Under the pieces are notes generated by a model, which had not been told where the DNA came from, ran no database searches, and saw only the letters and a list, made by a program, of their open reading frames with translations. A DNA stretch of 23,520 nucleotides from a virus, in IMG/VR virus record IMGVR_UViG_3300030098_003492, positions 1 through 23,520 of that record. One strand, given 5' to 3'. Positions 7,085 to 13,697 of the stretch are shown piece after piece (the first letter of the stretch is position 1; each line of letters opens with the position of its first letter). Both the position numbers and the translations under genes were made by a program.

Positions 7085-7227
7085 TGAGGAAGAGTCAAGG
7101 GACACCACTGACAAAGTGGTTAGGAGAAATACCAAAAGAAATTAAAGATAAATGCCCCTTTTTAGTTTGGCGTGAGTTTTGGAATGATGACTTTACACCA
7201 CAAGATGCAATTTTAAAGGTGAAGTAA
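7084..7227 (+). CDS. Small unknown protein (47 aa)
   Basis: Short gene starting at the stop codon of the ATPase gene (TAATG) after a GGGGG-containing ribosome binding site. The protein begins MRKSQGTPLTKWLGEIPKEI and has a Trp/Phe-rich second half (PFLVWREFWNDDF). It ends in a GGTGA that serves the next gene 5 nt before its ATG. No membrane segment or known domain is visible. The tight translational coupling on both sides supports it as a real gene despite its size. Confidence 0.7.
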   Translation: MRKSQGTPLTKWLGEIPKEIKDKCPFLVWREFWNDDFTPQDAILKVK

Positions 7228-7584
7228 ATGCCAAGAAGAAAGTATGGGAAAGAAAGAACATATCGTAAAACATATGCTGAAAGGTATATTGATATTGTTA
7301 TGAATGATGGTAACGAAAGAAACTCTCATCAAGTAGTAGATGCGATTATGACTTTTATTGAAGAATCACCAACTAATACAAGTTATGCTTATGTTCCACA
7401 TAAAGGTAAAGTGGCACATTATTTGGCAAATAGTAAAATGTATAGATTGGTATCTAAAACACCTAAAACGGGTGCTTCGTATGTGAAAATTATGTTATGC
7501 GGAGAATGTAATGGTTCGGGCTACATTAAAAACAAGCCCTGTAAAGATTGTAACGGTGAAGAACATGATGCAAAAAACGAATGA
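7228..7584 (+). CDS. Unknown helical protein with zinc motif; paralogue of gene at 17462
   Basis: 118 residues. Residues about 18-85 form a helical domain that aligns by eye with the protein encoded at 17462-17716: YIDIVMNDGNERNSHQVVDAI versus KFVDEVFVDNLTSRQIADRL, and GKVAHYLANSKMYRLV versus RQVTSYLVISPKYEKI. The pattern suggests a winged-helix or helix-turn-helix fold, so DNA binding is plausible. The C-terminus adds a DnaJ-like CGECNGSGYIKNKPCKDCNG zinc motif that the paralogue lacks. The N-terminus is basic (PRRKYGKERTYRKTY). GGTGA at 7218-7222 sets the ATG. The 3' end overlaps the small membrane protein gene by 20 nt. Confidence 0.78.
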   Translation: MPRRKYGKERTYRKTYAERYIDIVMNDGNERNSHQVVDAIMTFIEESPTNTSYAYVPHKGKVAHYLANSKMYRLVSKTPKTGASYVKIMLCGECNGSGYIKNKPCKDCNGEEHDAKNE

Positions 7585-7693
7585 ATTATTAGATAAATTA
7601 AATGATAATATTGAAAGGGGAAACAGAATATTAGTGATAGTTACTGCGGTAAATATTGCTACTGTAATTATGATAGGATTAGTGATACTATGA
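7565..7693 (+). CDS. Small single-span membrane protein (42 aa)
   Basis: 42 residues: an N-terminal polar helix (NELLDKLNDNIERGNR) followed by one hydrophobic segment (ILVIVTAVNIATVIMIGLVIL) that runs to the C-terminus. This is a signal-anchor-like single transmembrane protein with no further domain. GGTGA at 7555-7559 lies 5 nt before ATG 7565; a longer frame from 7511 would run through the zinc motif of the upstream gene in another frame and is less likely. It lies between replication genes and overlaps both neighbours. Possible roles such as membrane tethering of replication complexes are speculation. Confidence 0.65.
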   Translation: MMQKTNELLDKLNDNIERGNRILVIVTAVNIATVIMIGLVIL

Positions 7694-8601
7694 ATTGGAC
7701 AGAAAAATATAGACCACAAAGATTAGGCGACATTATTGGACAGCCTAATTTTGTAGAGGATGCAAGAAATTGGGTGAAGGTTGGCGATATGCCTAACGTG
7801 TTAATTTATGGTCCGGCAGGAACAGGTAAAACTTCTGCAGGAATTGTATTAGCGAAACAGTTTTTAGGTAAACATTTCAATACTCACTACAAAGAAATTA
7901 ATGCAAGTCAAGATAGAAAGTTAGATACTATTAGAGAAACAATTACTAACTTTGCTTCTTGGAAACATAACGATGAGGTTCCGTTCAAGGTAATGTTGTT
8001 GGATGAATTTGATGGGATGACCAAAGATTCACAAAGAGCATTAAAGAGAACAATGGAAAGAGCATTTAATGTTAGATTTATTATTACTTGTAATGATGAA
8101 CATAGTGTTGAATATCCAATAAGAAGTCGCTGTGCTAATTATTGGTTCAAACCTCTTAGTGCTAAAACAATGATAGAAATTATTACTGACATTTGTGAGA
8201 AAGAAGATGTTGTGTATAATCCCGCTCATGTTAGTAGTTTTTGTGAATTAGTTGATGGAGATTTAAGACGAGCAATTAACGAAATACAAGCATCGGCTTT
8301 TAGTAAGGTTAGTATTGAAGATAAAGTAAAAGAATTTATGTGTAATTATGTAGAGATTGTGAAAAAATTAAATGGTGATATGAAGAGTAAAGACGAAGCA
8401 CATGGTTTGCTACTGTCCGAAGTATTTCTCGGTCGTAGTGTAAAACAAATTGCTACGAATCTTCATCATACTGTATTAGAAATGGATTTGGATAGAGCGA
8501 TTATGTTTAATAACCTCGCTCGCATTGGTGAAATGGAATGGAGAGCGAAAAGCATGACCCCGAAAGTGTTAGTGTCATGGTTTGTTGCTCAATATTGGTG
8601 A
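7690..8601 (+). CDS. Clamp loader RFC small subunit
   Basis: 303 residues, AAA+ ATPase that loads PCNA onto primed DNA. The N-terminal WTEKYRPQRLGDIIGQ is the RFC box. Walker A is GPAGTGKT at residues 41-48, Walker B is MLLDEFDGMT, sensor 1 is RFIITCNDEHSV, and the arginine-finger SRC motif is RSRCANY. The lid and collar helices follow (DGDLRRAINEIQASA). Archaeal small subunits are about 320 residues, so it is nearly full length. It overlaps the membrane protein gene by 4 nt, and its last codons are TGG TGA, giving a C-terminal Trp. It should work with the viral PCNA at 11178 and perhaps with the ATPase at 6242 as large subunit. Confidence 0.96.
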   Translation: MNWTEKYRPQRLGDIIGQPNFVEDARNWVKVGDMPNVLIYGPAGTGKTSAGIVLAKQFLGKHFNTHYKEINASQDRKLDTIRETITNFASWKHNDEVPFKVMLLDEFDGMTKDSQRALKRTMERAFNVRFIITCNDEHSVEYPIRSRCANYWFKPLSAKTMIEIITDICEKEDVVYNPAHVSSFCELVDGDLRRAINEIQASAFSKVSIEDKVKEFMCNYVEIVKKLNGDMKSKDEAHGLLLSEVFLGRSVKQIATNLHHTVLEMDLDRAIMFNNLARIGEMEWRAKSMTPKVLVSWFVAQYW

Positions 8602-8620
8602 AATAAAAAAGGTGAAAAAA

Positions 8621-9859
8621 ATGAATGAAAGAATAGAAAAGGAATTGAATGCATTGGCAAATAAACTTGGAAAAACAAATGAAGAAATGGTTCAGAAGTA
8701 TAATGATATTGCTGAATCAAACGGGCTTGACCTTGAGAATGATAGGCAAAGTATGGTAGCACTAACGCTAACTCGTAACTTTGTTCGTGGTTCTCTAAAG
8801 GGTGCAAGTAGTGGTGGTTCATCATTTGGTGAAAACGCTTTTGGATTCCTTGTAGGTTCTGAACCTGCAAGAGATGTTCAAGAATGGCGTCGAAAGAATT
8901 TGCTAAGTGATTATCGAACAAATGCAAATACTGTATTTAACGAAGAACGATGTGCTGAAGTTGTATTAACAGATGCAGGCGCATACGAAAAGAGTCAGGT
9001 TGTTGATGGAGATGTTGAAACAAAGAACATTCCACACTTGCCTAATTCAGCAATTGAAGTGGATGAAAATAAATGGATTGTTCCAACAGATAATGTTAAG
9101 GCATTTATGAGTGGCGATAAAAATCCTCGATATGGAAAACCACTACCTGCTGAAGAATGGAGAATGCGAGCGCACTTTATTGGAAAGACTGAAAATGGTG
9201 ACTACCAATATTGGACACTTGGATTAAAGAATGAAGCGGCGAAACAATTCAACATTTCAAACTTTGAATGGTTGCATCTAAATGCTCTCTTCAATGAAGA
9301 TAGAAATGCTTGTTATGGAATTAAGGGACGAACCCTTGCTTCACTACGCTTGAATAAAGACTTGGACCCCGAATCAGATAACTATGTTGATACAAGTGGT
9401 CTATCTATGGAAGATTTACTCGGTGAATGTATGCCTGAATATATTGCAGACTTAATCGAGATTGAAGATTTCCATACTACACAAGCACAAAACCCCGGAA
9501 TGAAATTGGTCATTACCGATGGAATTGTTAGCAGTATGAATTTGAAGGTAAATGAAAAGACGGGCAACCGTGTTATTTGGATTGAACCTGCTGATGCAAA
9601 TTATGGATTTGAAGATGACGATGTTCCAGAATCTACACCATGTTGGGTTCCATCTAATGTGGATATTGATTTTGGTGTCGGTTCTGATGTGATTATTATT
9701 GGTCGCACAAATCAAACACAAAAGCGTGATGAAGATGGAAATTATCTTGAAGATGAATGGAACCCTGTGTCCCTAAATATCTATGGGATTTTCCCTCGCG
9801 TTGCACTCGGCGCACCTGTTGGTGAAACTGTTGAAGAAAACGACGTAGATTTCTGGTGA
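8621..9859 (+). CDS. ssDNA-binding protein, RPA-like (probable)
   Basis: 412 residues. Its N-terminal helices (about residues 1-60, NALANKLGKTNEEMVQKYND), a Gly/Ser-rich linker (KGASSGGSSFGENAFGF), and two or more beta-rich stretches that could be OB folds (about 130-230 and 290-400, the last with WIPADANYGF and VIIIGRTNQ) fit a viral replication protein A. Position between RFC and RecA/PCNA genes supports this. Zinc ligands are not obvious. The C-terminus is acidic with a terminal aromatic pair (EENDVDFW), like the tails of bacterial SSB and phage T7 gp2.5, which recruit replication proteins. GGTGA at 8611-8615 sets ATG 8621. The OB assignment is inferred; a structural protein is the alternative. 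Confidence 0.6.
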   Translation: MNERIEKELNALANKLGKTNEEMVQKYNDIAESNGLDLENDRQSMVALTLTRNFVRGSLKGASSGGSSFGENAFGFLVGSEPARDVQEWRRKNLLSDYRTNANTVFNEERCAEVVLTDAGAYEKSQVVDGDVETKNIPHLPNSAIEVDENKWIVPTDNVKAFMSGDKNPRYGKPLPAEEWRMRAHFIGKTENGDYQYWTLGLKNEAAKQFNISNFEWLHLNALFNEDRNACYGIKGRTLASLRLNKDLDPESDNYVDTSGLSMEDLLGECMPEYIADLIEIEDFHTTQAQNPGMKLVITDGIVSSMNLKVNEKTGNRVIWIEPADANYGFEDDDVPESTPCWVPSNVDIDFGVGSDVIIIGRTNQTQKRDEDGNYLEDEWNPVSLNIYGIFPRVALGAPVGETVEENDVDFW

Positions 9860-9881
9860 ATTACCTACAAGTGAATTACCT
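9856..9881 (+). repeat. 11-bp direct repeat across a stop codon
   Basis: GTGAATTACCT occurs at 9856-9866 and again at 9871-9881, with a period of 15 nt. The first copy includes the TGA stop of the ssDNA-binding protein gene. The repeat opens an 88-nt gap that then contains two stem-loops. Confidence 0.8.
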
Positions 9882-9888
9882 TTGCGTA

Positions 9889-9930
9889 GTAGTAGGCTAA
9901 ATCTGACTACCGAGTGGGTGCAAGGCCCAC
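9889..9930 (+). other. Two tandem RNA stem-loops in an intercistronic gap
   Basis: First stem: GTAGTAG (9889-9895) with CT-G-ACTAC (9903-9910), one bulged G, 7-nt loop. Second stem: GTGGG (9914-9918) with CCCAC (9926-9930), 7-nt loop TGCAAGG, resembling a tRNA T-arm. No T-tract follows, so this is not a classic terminator. It lies 8 nt upstream of the next GGTGA and could affect translation or mRNA stability. The second arm is GC-rich in an AT-rich genome. Confidence 0.45.
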
Positions 9931-9947
9931 AATTAAAGGTGAAATTA

Positions 9948-10157
9948 ATGAGATATGTAAGAATGAATCAAATTTGTTTAGACTTAGATGAAGTCGAAAC
10001 AATTGAATGGAAAAAAATAGATGAAGATGAAACATTAGGAAACACAATGTATACACTTAGAGTGCATATGAAGAGTGGAAAAATGTTTACAAGACAAGTG
10101 TATGAAACACAGTTTGAAGAATTGAAAGAACAATACAAAGAATTGATTGGTGAGTAA
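9948..10157 (+). CDS. Small unknown beta-rich protein (69 aa)
   Basis: 69 residues beginning MRYVRMNQICLDLDEVETIE, with a strand pattern (YTLRVHMKSGKMFTRQVY) followed by a C-terminal helix (EELKEQYKEL). Small viral proteins of this build are common, but none that I can assign to a function. GGTGA at 9938-9942 lies 5 nt before ATG 9948. A longer frame from 9882 would be translated through the stem-loops upstream and is rejected. The next gene starts just after its stop. Confidence 0.75.
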   Translation: MRYVRMNQICLDLDEVETIEWKKIDEDETLGNTMYTLRVHMKSGKMFTRQVYETQFEELKEQYKELIGE

Positions 10158-10158
10158 A

Positions 10159-11073
10159 ATGGGAATAGGAAATAAGAAAGGAAAAGCGGCAGGGTCTGTA
10201 TTAACACAGGCGAAATCGGAAGATGGAATTAGTGCATTCAAAAAGGCTAAATTCCATGCTATGCAACAAAGGCAAAAATTGCTTGAACAAGAACAAGCAT
10301 TTATGATTTGTGGTATTAGTGGAAATCCCGGAACAGGTAAAACAGGATTGGCACTTGATTGTCGAACAGAAGATGAAAAGAAAACACATTGGATTTTTGT
10401 CTTAGATTATGATGAAGGTGCTGAACCAACATGGCGACAACATTGGGCAAATGATGAGAAGGTTGTAATTTTTAACCCTTACATTTTCAATGATGATATG
10501 TCGGTAGATTATCTTGCTACGGCAGATATGAGCCGATACTTTATTGCTATGGTTAATGAAGCAATTACAACAGGTAAAATTGAACATGATGATGAAACAA
10601 TAGAAGTCGAAGCGGTAAAGGCTATCGTTTTTGATGGTTTGGATTCATGGCTTGATACCACAAATATGATTGCTCGTCTAAACCATATTAAAGGAAAAGA
10701 CCCAAGAGCGGCAGATAAAGTTAAGATGGTCCCAACACAATGGTTCGCAAGAAATGAGGAATACAAGCGTTTGTTTAAGGCCGCTTGTCAATTAGATTGT
10801 CATAAGTTTTTCATTACGCACATGAAAGAAGTGCATGATGGATTTGACATTGTTGGAACAAAACCCGATTGGGAAAAATCAACGACCGCGAAACTGTATC
10901 AACACCTTGAGTGTTATTCAGAAGAAAGAGGAAAGTCTTTGAAACTATTTGCTAAGGTAAAGAAGTCAAAGACAAACGCAGAAGTAGCAGGGCAATCCTT
11001 CCTTGTTATGGAGAATGATAATGGTAAAATCACATGGAATGGTTTGCCTGAAATTAAAGAAGGAACTCTTTGA
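10159..11073 (+). CDS. RecA/RadA-superfamily ATPase, Sak4-like
   Basis: 304 residues. Walker A is GNPGTGKT at residues 55-62 and Walker B is AIVFDGLDSW near residue 155. FFITHMKEV looks like the following strand with a polar tip. This is the compact, single-domain RecA-fold layout of phage Sak4 and viral RadA-like proteins, which promote single-strand annealing or strand exchange with a cognate SSB. No N-terminal HhH domain of cellular RadA is present; the N-terminus is a basic 45-residue stretch. GGTGA 10149-10153 sets ATG 10159. The stop codon lies inside a TGAGT-GAAA-ACTCA hairpin. Flanking ssDNA-binding and PCNA genes fit a recombination or replication role. Confidence 0.82.
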   Translation: MGIGNKKGKAAGSVLTQAKSEDGISAFKKAKFHAMQQRQKLLEQEQAFMICGISGNPGTGKTGLALDCRTEDEKKTHWIFVLDYDEGAEPTWRQHWANDEKVVIFNPYIFNDDMSVDYLATADMSRYFIAMVNEAITTGKIEHDDETIEVEAVKAIVFDGLDSWLDTTNMIARLNHIKGKDPRAADKVKMVPTQWFARNEEYKRLFKAACQLDCHKFFITHMKEVHDGFDIVGTKPDWEKSTTAKLYQHLECYSEERGKSLKLFAKVKKSKTNAEVAGQSFLVMENDNGKITWNGLPEIKEGTL

Positions 11074-11084
11074 GTGAAAACTCA
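11071..11084 (+). other. GAAA-loop hairpin over a stop codon
   Basis: TGAGT-GAAA-ACTCA is a perfect 5-bp stem with a GAAA (GNRA) tetraloop; its first three bases are the stop codon of the Sak4-like gene. It begins the 104-nt gap before PCNA. Confidence 0.5.
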
Positions 11085-11108
11085 TTAGATGTGGTTTTGT
11101 CCGGTAAT

Positions 11109-11154
11109 GAACGCAAAAATCTTGGACAGGGAATCCCCTCCTATCCCTGCGTTC
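11109..11154 (+). promoter_or_regulatory. Structured leader element upstream of PCNA
   Basis: GAACGCA (11109-11115) is fully complementary to TGCGTTC (11148-11154), and CAGGGA (11127-11132) is fully complementary to TCCCTG (11144-11149). The two helices compete for bases 11148-11149, or stack if the outer helix is shortened to GAACG/CGTTC. The 3' side is very C-rich for this genome. This looks like a leader controlling PCNA translation, an RNA-protein site or a small RNA; no known riboswitch class is recognised. No T-tract follows and no TATA box is evident. Confidence 0.5.
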
Positions 11155-11177
11155 CCCCATTTAAAGGAAGTGATAAT

Positions 11178-11927
11178 ATGAAATTTACAATTAATGGAAA
11201 TAAATTAAAAGAATATATTGAAAGTGCTCTGCTTAAAGGCAAGTGGAATTACGGTCAAGCAAATAAAATGACCACTCTTAATTCGAGCATAATAATTTCT
11301 ATTTCAGATGAACCTTTTATTTGTAATGGTGACCATTCATCATATGTTAAAACTAAAATACAAATAGAAGATGAGTTTGAAAAAGGAAGAGTAACTTTAG
11401 ATACTGATATGTTGTTAAAATATCTAAGAAATGATAACTATACTTTTACATTGAAAGATAATACACTAACACTTGTATCTGGAACAAGAAAGGTAACGAT
11501 GCCCATCTTAGATAGACACCAATATAATGATGCTATTTTAGATGTTAACAAGAACTATGTTCCTCATAATGATATGAATAAGAGTCTTAAAATTAGTAAT
11601 AGAACTGAATTAAAAACTCGCGTCAAAGTTGCTAGTTCTGAATTAGCAGAAGCGTTGAAGGCTTGTGAAGTTGTGGGTAACTCAACATATAAATTAGATT
11701 ATGACGGAGAGAAACTAATAGTATCTTCTAATACAGATAATGAAAATATTGCTGTTGATGTTACTGTAATGGAAAGTTTTGGACCAAAGGCTACAATGGA
11801 ATTTAGTGCGCCTATCCATAAATATTTAGGTAGCGTATCTACAATTTTATCATATAATGATGACTCACCACTTTCGATTATTTGTGGTGGATTTACAATG
11901 TTAAGAGCACCGAGGGTTGCCCAATGA
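11178..11927 (+). CDS. Sliding clamp, PCNA-like
   Basis: 249 residues, the usual PCNA length, in two repeats. The N-terminal repeat begins MKFTINGNKLKEYIES, has the strand-rich pattern of PCNA (DMLLKYLRNDNYTFTLKDNTLTL) and a linker near residues 115-130. The C-terminal end is the clearest mark: HKYLGSVSTIL, DDSPLSII and FTMLRAPRV correspond to the PCNA ends 'YL.......L....PL.i.......YLLAPR'. Sequence is divergent. ATG at 11178 after AAAGGAAGTGA is chosen over an upstream frame start at 11070, which would add 36 unrelated residues across the structured leader. It should form a trimeric ring that tethers polymerase, ligase and nucleases. Confidence 0.8.
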   Translation: MKFTINGNKLKEYIESALLKGKWNYGQANKMTTLNSSIIISISDEPFICNGDHSSYVKTKIQIEDEFEKGRVTLDTDMLLKYLRNDNYTFTLKDNTLTLVSGTRKVTMPILDRHQYNDAILDVNKNYVPHNDMNKSLKISNRTELKTRVKVASSELAEALKACEVVGNSTYKLDYDGEKLIVSSNTDNENIAVDVTVMESFGPKATMEFSAPIHKYLGSVSTILSYNDDSPLSIICGGFTMLRAPRVAQ

Positions 11928-12133
11928 ATTTTTTAAGTTACGTTGGACCAACCTTAAACGAATTAAATTTGGCTATCGAAGATGCTGGATTTGAAACTCT
12001 TGAGGATTATATGAAAGGAAAAGAAGGAAAGTCCCTATCTCCTGAAGAAAGAATTGCTTATCATTTAGGTAGAATGAATTTAATTGAAGAAGTATTAATT
12101 CAATTAAAACACGAGATGGGAGAGGAAGAGTAA
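11924..12133 (+). CDS. Small helical protein, unknown (69 aa)
   Basis: 69 residues starting MNFLSYVGPTLNELNLAIED, helical throughout, with SPEERIAYHLGRMNLIEEVLIQL near the end and an acidic tail (GEEE). The ATG overlaps the PCNA stop (ATGA), implying translational coupling. No zinc motif, membrane segment or known domain is visible. Coupling to PCNA raises the possibility of a clamp-associated factor, but no PIP box is present. Confidence 0.72.
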   Translation: MNFLSYVGPTLNELNLAIEDAGFETLEDYMKGKEGKSLSPEERIAYHLGRMNLIEEVLIQLKHEMGEEE

Positions 12134-12276
12134 TGGATGAAGAATGGTTAGGAACAATTTATTGTTTGTTAGCCTGTGTTGGATTCTCTACACTTTACTT
12201 AATGTTATGGAACTTTATAGAAAAGGTAGAGAATTTAATAAAAGATTTTAGAGATAGAAAAAATAAATGGAAGTGA
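12133..12276 (+). CDS. Small single-span membrane protein (47 aa)
   Basis: 47 residues. A short acidic N-terminus (MDEEW) precedes one hydrophobic segment (about residues 6-26, LGTIYCLLACVGFSTLYLML) and a basic tail (KDFRDRKNKWK), giving an expected orientation with the C-terminus in the cytoplasm. It starts at the stop codon of the upstream gene (TAATG). Function unknown; a second tiny membrane protein within the replication operon besides the one at 7565. Confidence 0.65.
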   Translation: MDEEWLGTIYCLLACVGFSTLYLMLWNFIEKVENLIKDFRDRKNKWK

Positions 12277-12280
12277 AGAA

Positions 12281-12469
12281 ATGAAGGAAAAAGAAGATTT
12301 AAAAAACGTGCTTGGTAGTATATTACAAATGATGCAACATTATCAAAATGTTGTTAATACAGAAGCGTTAAGAATTTTACATAATACTGGTTATTGTCAA
12401 GATTATGTAGAAACTTGCCCTATTTGTGTAGAAGAATTTAATGCGGCTAAAGCAGGTGAAGAAGAATGA
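12281..12469 (+). CDS. Small protein with CPIC zinc half-site (62 aa)
   Basis: 62 residues. The first 35 residues are helical (LKNVLGSILQMMQHYQNVVNTEALRIL), followed by HNTGYCQDYVETCPICVEEF and an acidic end. The cysteines (one, then CPIC) and the His could form a zinc site. TCPICVEEF nearly repeats TCPICLEEF in the protein at 5627, which suggests shared origin of a zinc module. GTGA lies just before the ATG. Function unknown. Confidence 0.7.
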   Translation: MKEKEDLKNVLGSILQMMQHYQNVVNTEALRILHNTGYCQDYVETCPICVEEFNAAKAGEEE

Positions 12470-12702
12470 GCGAAGAGTTTAGTTATAACAAAACATGGGA
12501 ACAAATTCATACTATGCTTGAGAAAGCAGAAAAGAAACAGAACTATCATTGGATGAAGATTCAAAGAAAGGATACACCTAAGTCAGAAAGGGTGATGCAT
12601 ATGAGAAATTACAAAGGTTTAGAAGGTGTTATCAATGGATTACGTTGGACTCTTGGGGATAGAAAAATGACAGTTGATATAGTGTTAGGTGATAAAGCGT
12701 GA
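12466..12702 (+). CDS. Small basic/aromatic protein, unknown (78 aa)
   Basis: 78 residues, beginning MSEEFSYNKTWEQIHTMLEK. It contains a helical N-terminal half rich in Lys, a His/Trp-rich middle (QNYHWMKIQRKD) and a short beta-like end (KMTVDIVLGD). No domain recognised. The ATG overlaps the preceding stop (ATGA), and a GGTGA near its end (12688-12692) serves the next gene, which starts with GTG. Confidence 0.7.
   Translation: MSEEFSYNKTWEQIHTMLEKAEKKQNYHWMKIQRKDTPKSERVMHMRNYKGLEGVINGLRWTLGDRKMTVDIVLGDKA
12688..12701 (+). promoter_or_regulatory. GGTGA ribosome binding site deciding a GTG start
   Basis: GGTGA at 12688-12692 lies 6 nt before GTG 12699. This supports GTG as the start of the IMPDH/GMP reductase-like gene, whose family N-terminus (KLTFDDISIVPRYSE) begins at once after it; there is no ATG at a suitable place. 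Confidence 0.7.
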
Positions 12703-13697
12703 AATTAACATTTGACGATATTAGTATTGTACCAAGATATTCCGAAATAACTTCAAGAAGTCTTTGCGACACATCAACTAAGATTGGTGATATTGAATTA
12801 GGAACACCATTAATTGCTTCTCCTATGGACACAGTTTGTGGCATAGATATGGCTAAGAGAATAGATGAATTAGGCGGTATTGGAATCTTACATAGATTTT
12901 GTAGTGTTGAAGATAACATTGAAAACGGAAGATGGTTGTTCGATAACTATATTGATTATGGTTTAGCAGTAGGTGTTACTAATCACGAAGGCATACAAAT
13001 GTCCTTGGATAATCTAAATCCAAGATTAGTTTGTATTGATGTAGCACATGGTCATCATAAGATGGTCAAAGATACCATTGAATTTATTAAAAATATCAAT
13101 GAAGATATTCATGTGATGGCAGGAAGTATTTGTACAGCGCAAGCCGCCGCAGATTTAGAATCTTGGGGTGCAGATTCTTTAAGAGTCGGCGTCGGAAATG
13201 GTTCTATGTGTGAAACAAGAATTAGAGCAGGTGTTGGTATTCCACAAGTTAACGCAATTATTTCCTGCAAAATTAATTCTTCAATCCCTATTATTGCTGA
13301 TGGTGGGATTAGAACAACAGGTGACGTTGCTAAAGCATTATCTATTGGGGCCGATGCAGTAATGATTGGTTCATTATTTGCAGGGACTAAAGAATCTCCC
13401 GGACATATTCAGAAGATGGGAATGTGGCCTAACGAACAATTATACAAAAAGTATCAAGGTTCAGCATCACTTGATTCTAAAATTGCCCGTGGAGAATCAA
13501 CTAATGTGGAAGGCAATTCAAAAATTATTCCCTACAAAGGAAAAGTAAAGCGTATTGTAGATGATATTAACGATGGACTTCGTTCATGTATGAGTTATGT
13601 TGGTGCAAATAATATTAGAGAACTACAAAAGAATACATCGTTTATTCAAGTTACACAAGCAGGACAAATAGAAGCAAAACCACATGGGTTGTTTTAA
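12699..13697 (+). CDS. IMP dehydrogenase / GMP reductase family enzyme
   Basis: 332-residue TIM barrel. The N-terminal LTFDDISIVPRYSEITSR is the family signature, as are SPMDTV (41-46) and the catalytic loop GNGSMCETR with Cys171 and Thr173. The loop continues RIRAGVGIPQ, which is closer to IMPDH (RIVAGVGVPQ) than to GMP reductase (TGVGYPQ). The flap region (STNVEGNSKIIPYKG) lacks the Arg-Tyr dyad of IMPDH and looks like that of GMP reductase. CBS domains are absent and length matches GMP reductase. Either reaction is possible: IMP to XMP, or GMP to IMP. Viral copies would adjust guanine nucleotide supply during replication. The gene begins with GTG and abuts the DNA polymerase gene. Confidence 0.92.
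   Translation: MKLTFDDISIVPRYSEITSRSLCDTSTKIGDIELGTPLIASPMDTVCGIDMAKRIDELGGIGILHRFCSVEDNIENGRWLFDNYIDYGLAVGVTNHEGIQMSLDNLNPRLVCIDVAHGHHKMVKDTIEFIKNINEDIHVMAGSICTAQAAADLESWGADSLRVGVGNGSMCETRIRAGVGIPQVNAIISCKINSSIPIIADGGIRTTGDVAKALSIGADAVMIGSLFAGTKESPGHIQKMGMWPNEQLYKKYQGSASLDSKIARGESTNVEGNSKIIPYKGKVKRIVDDINDGLRSCMSYVGANNIRELQKNTSFIQVTQAGQIEAKPHGLF

Noticed and set aside
9889-9930. A tRNA gene, because of the T-arm-like GTGGG/CCCAC with 7-nt loop
   Set aside because: No acceptor stem, D-arm or 5-bp anticodon arm can be folded around it, and the loop lacks TTC.
9882-9947. A longer start for the small gene at 9948
   Set aside because: It would run through both stem-loops, and GGTGA sits at the standard distance from ATG 9948.
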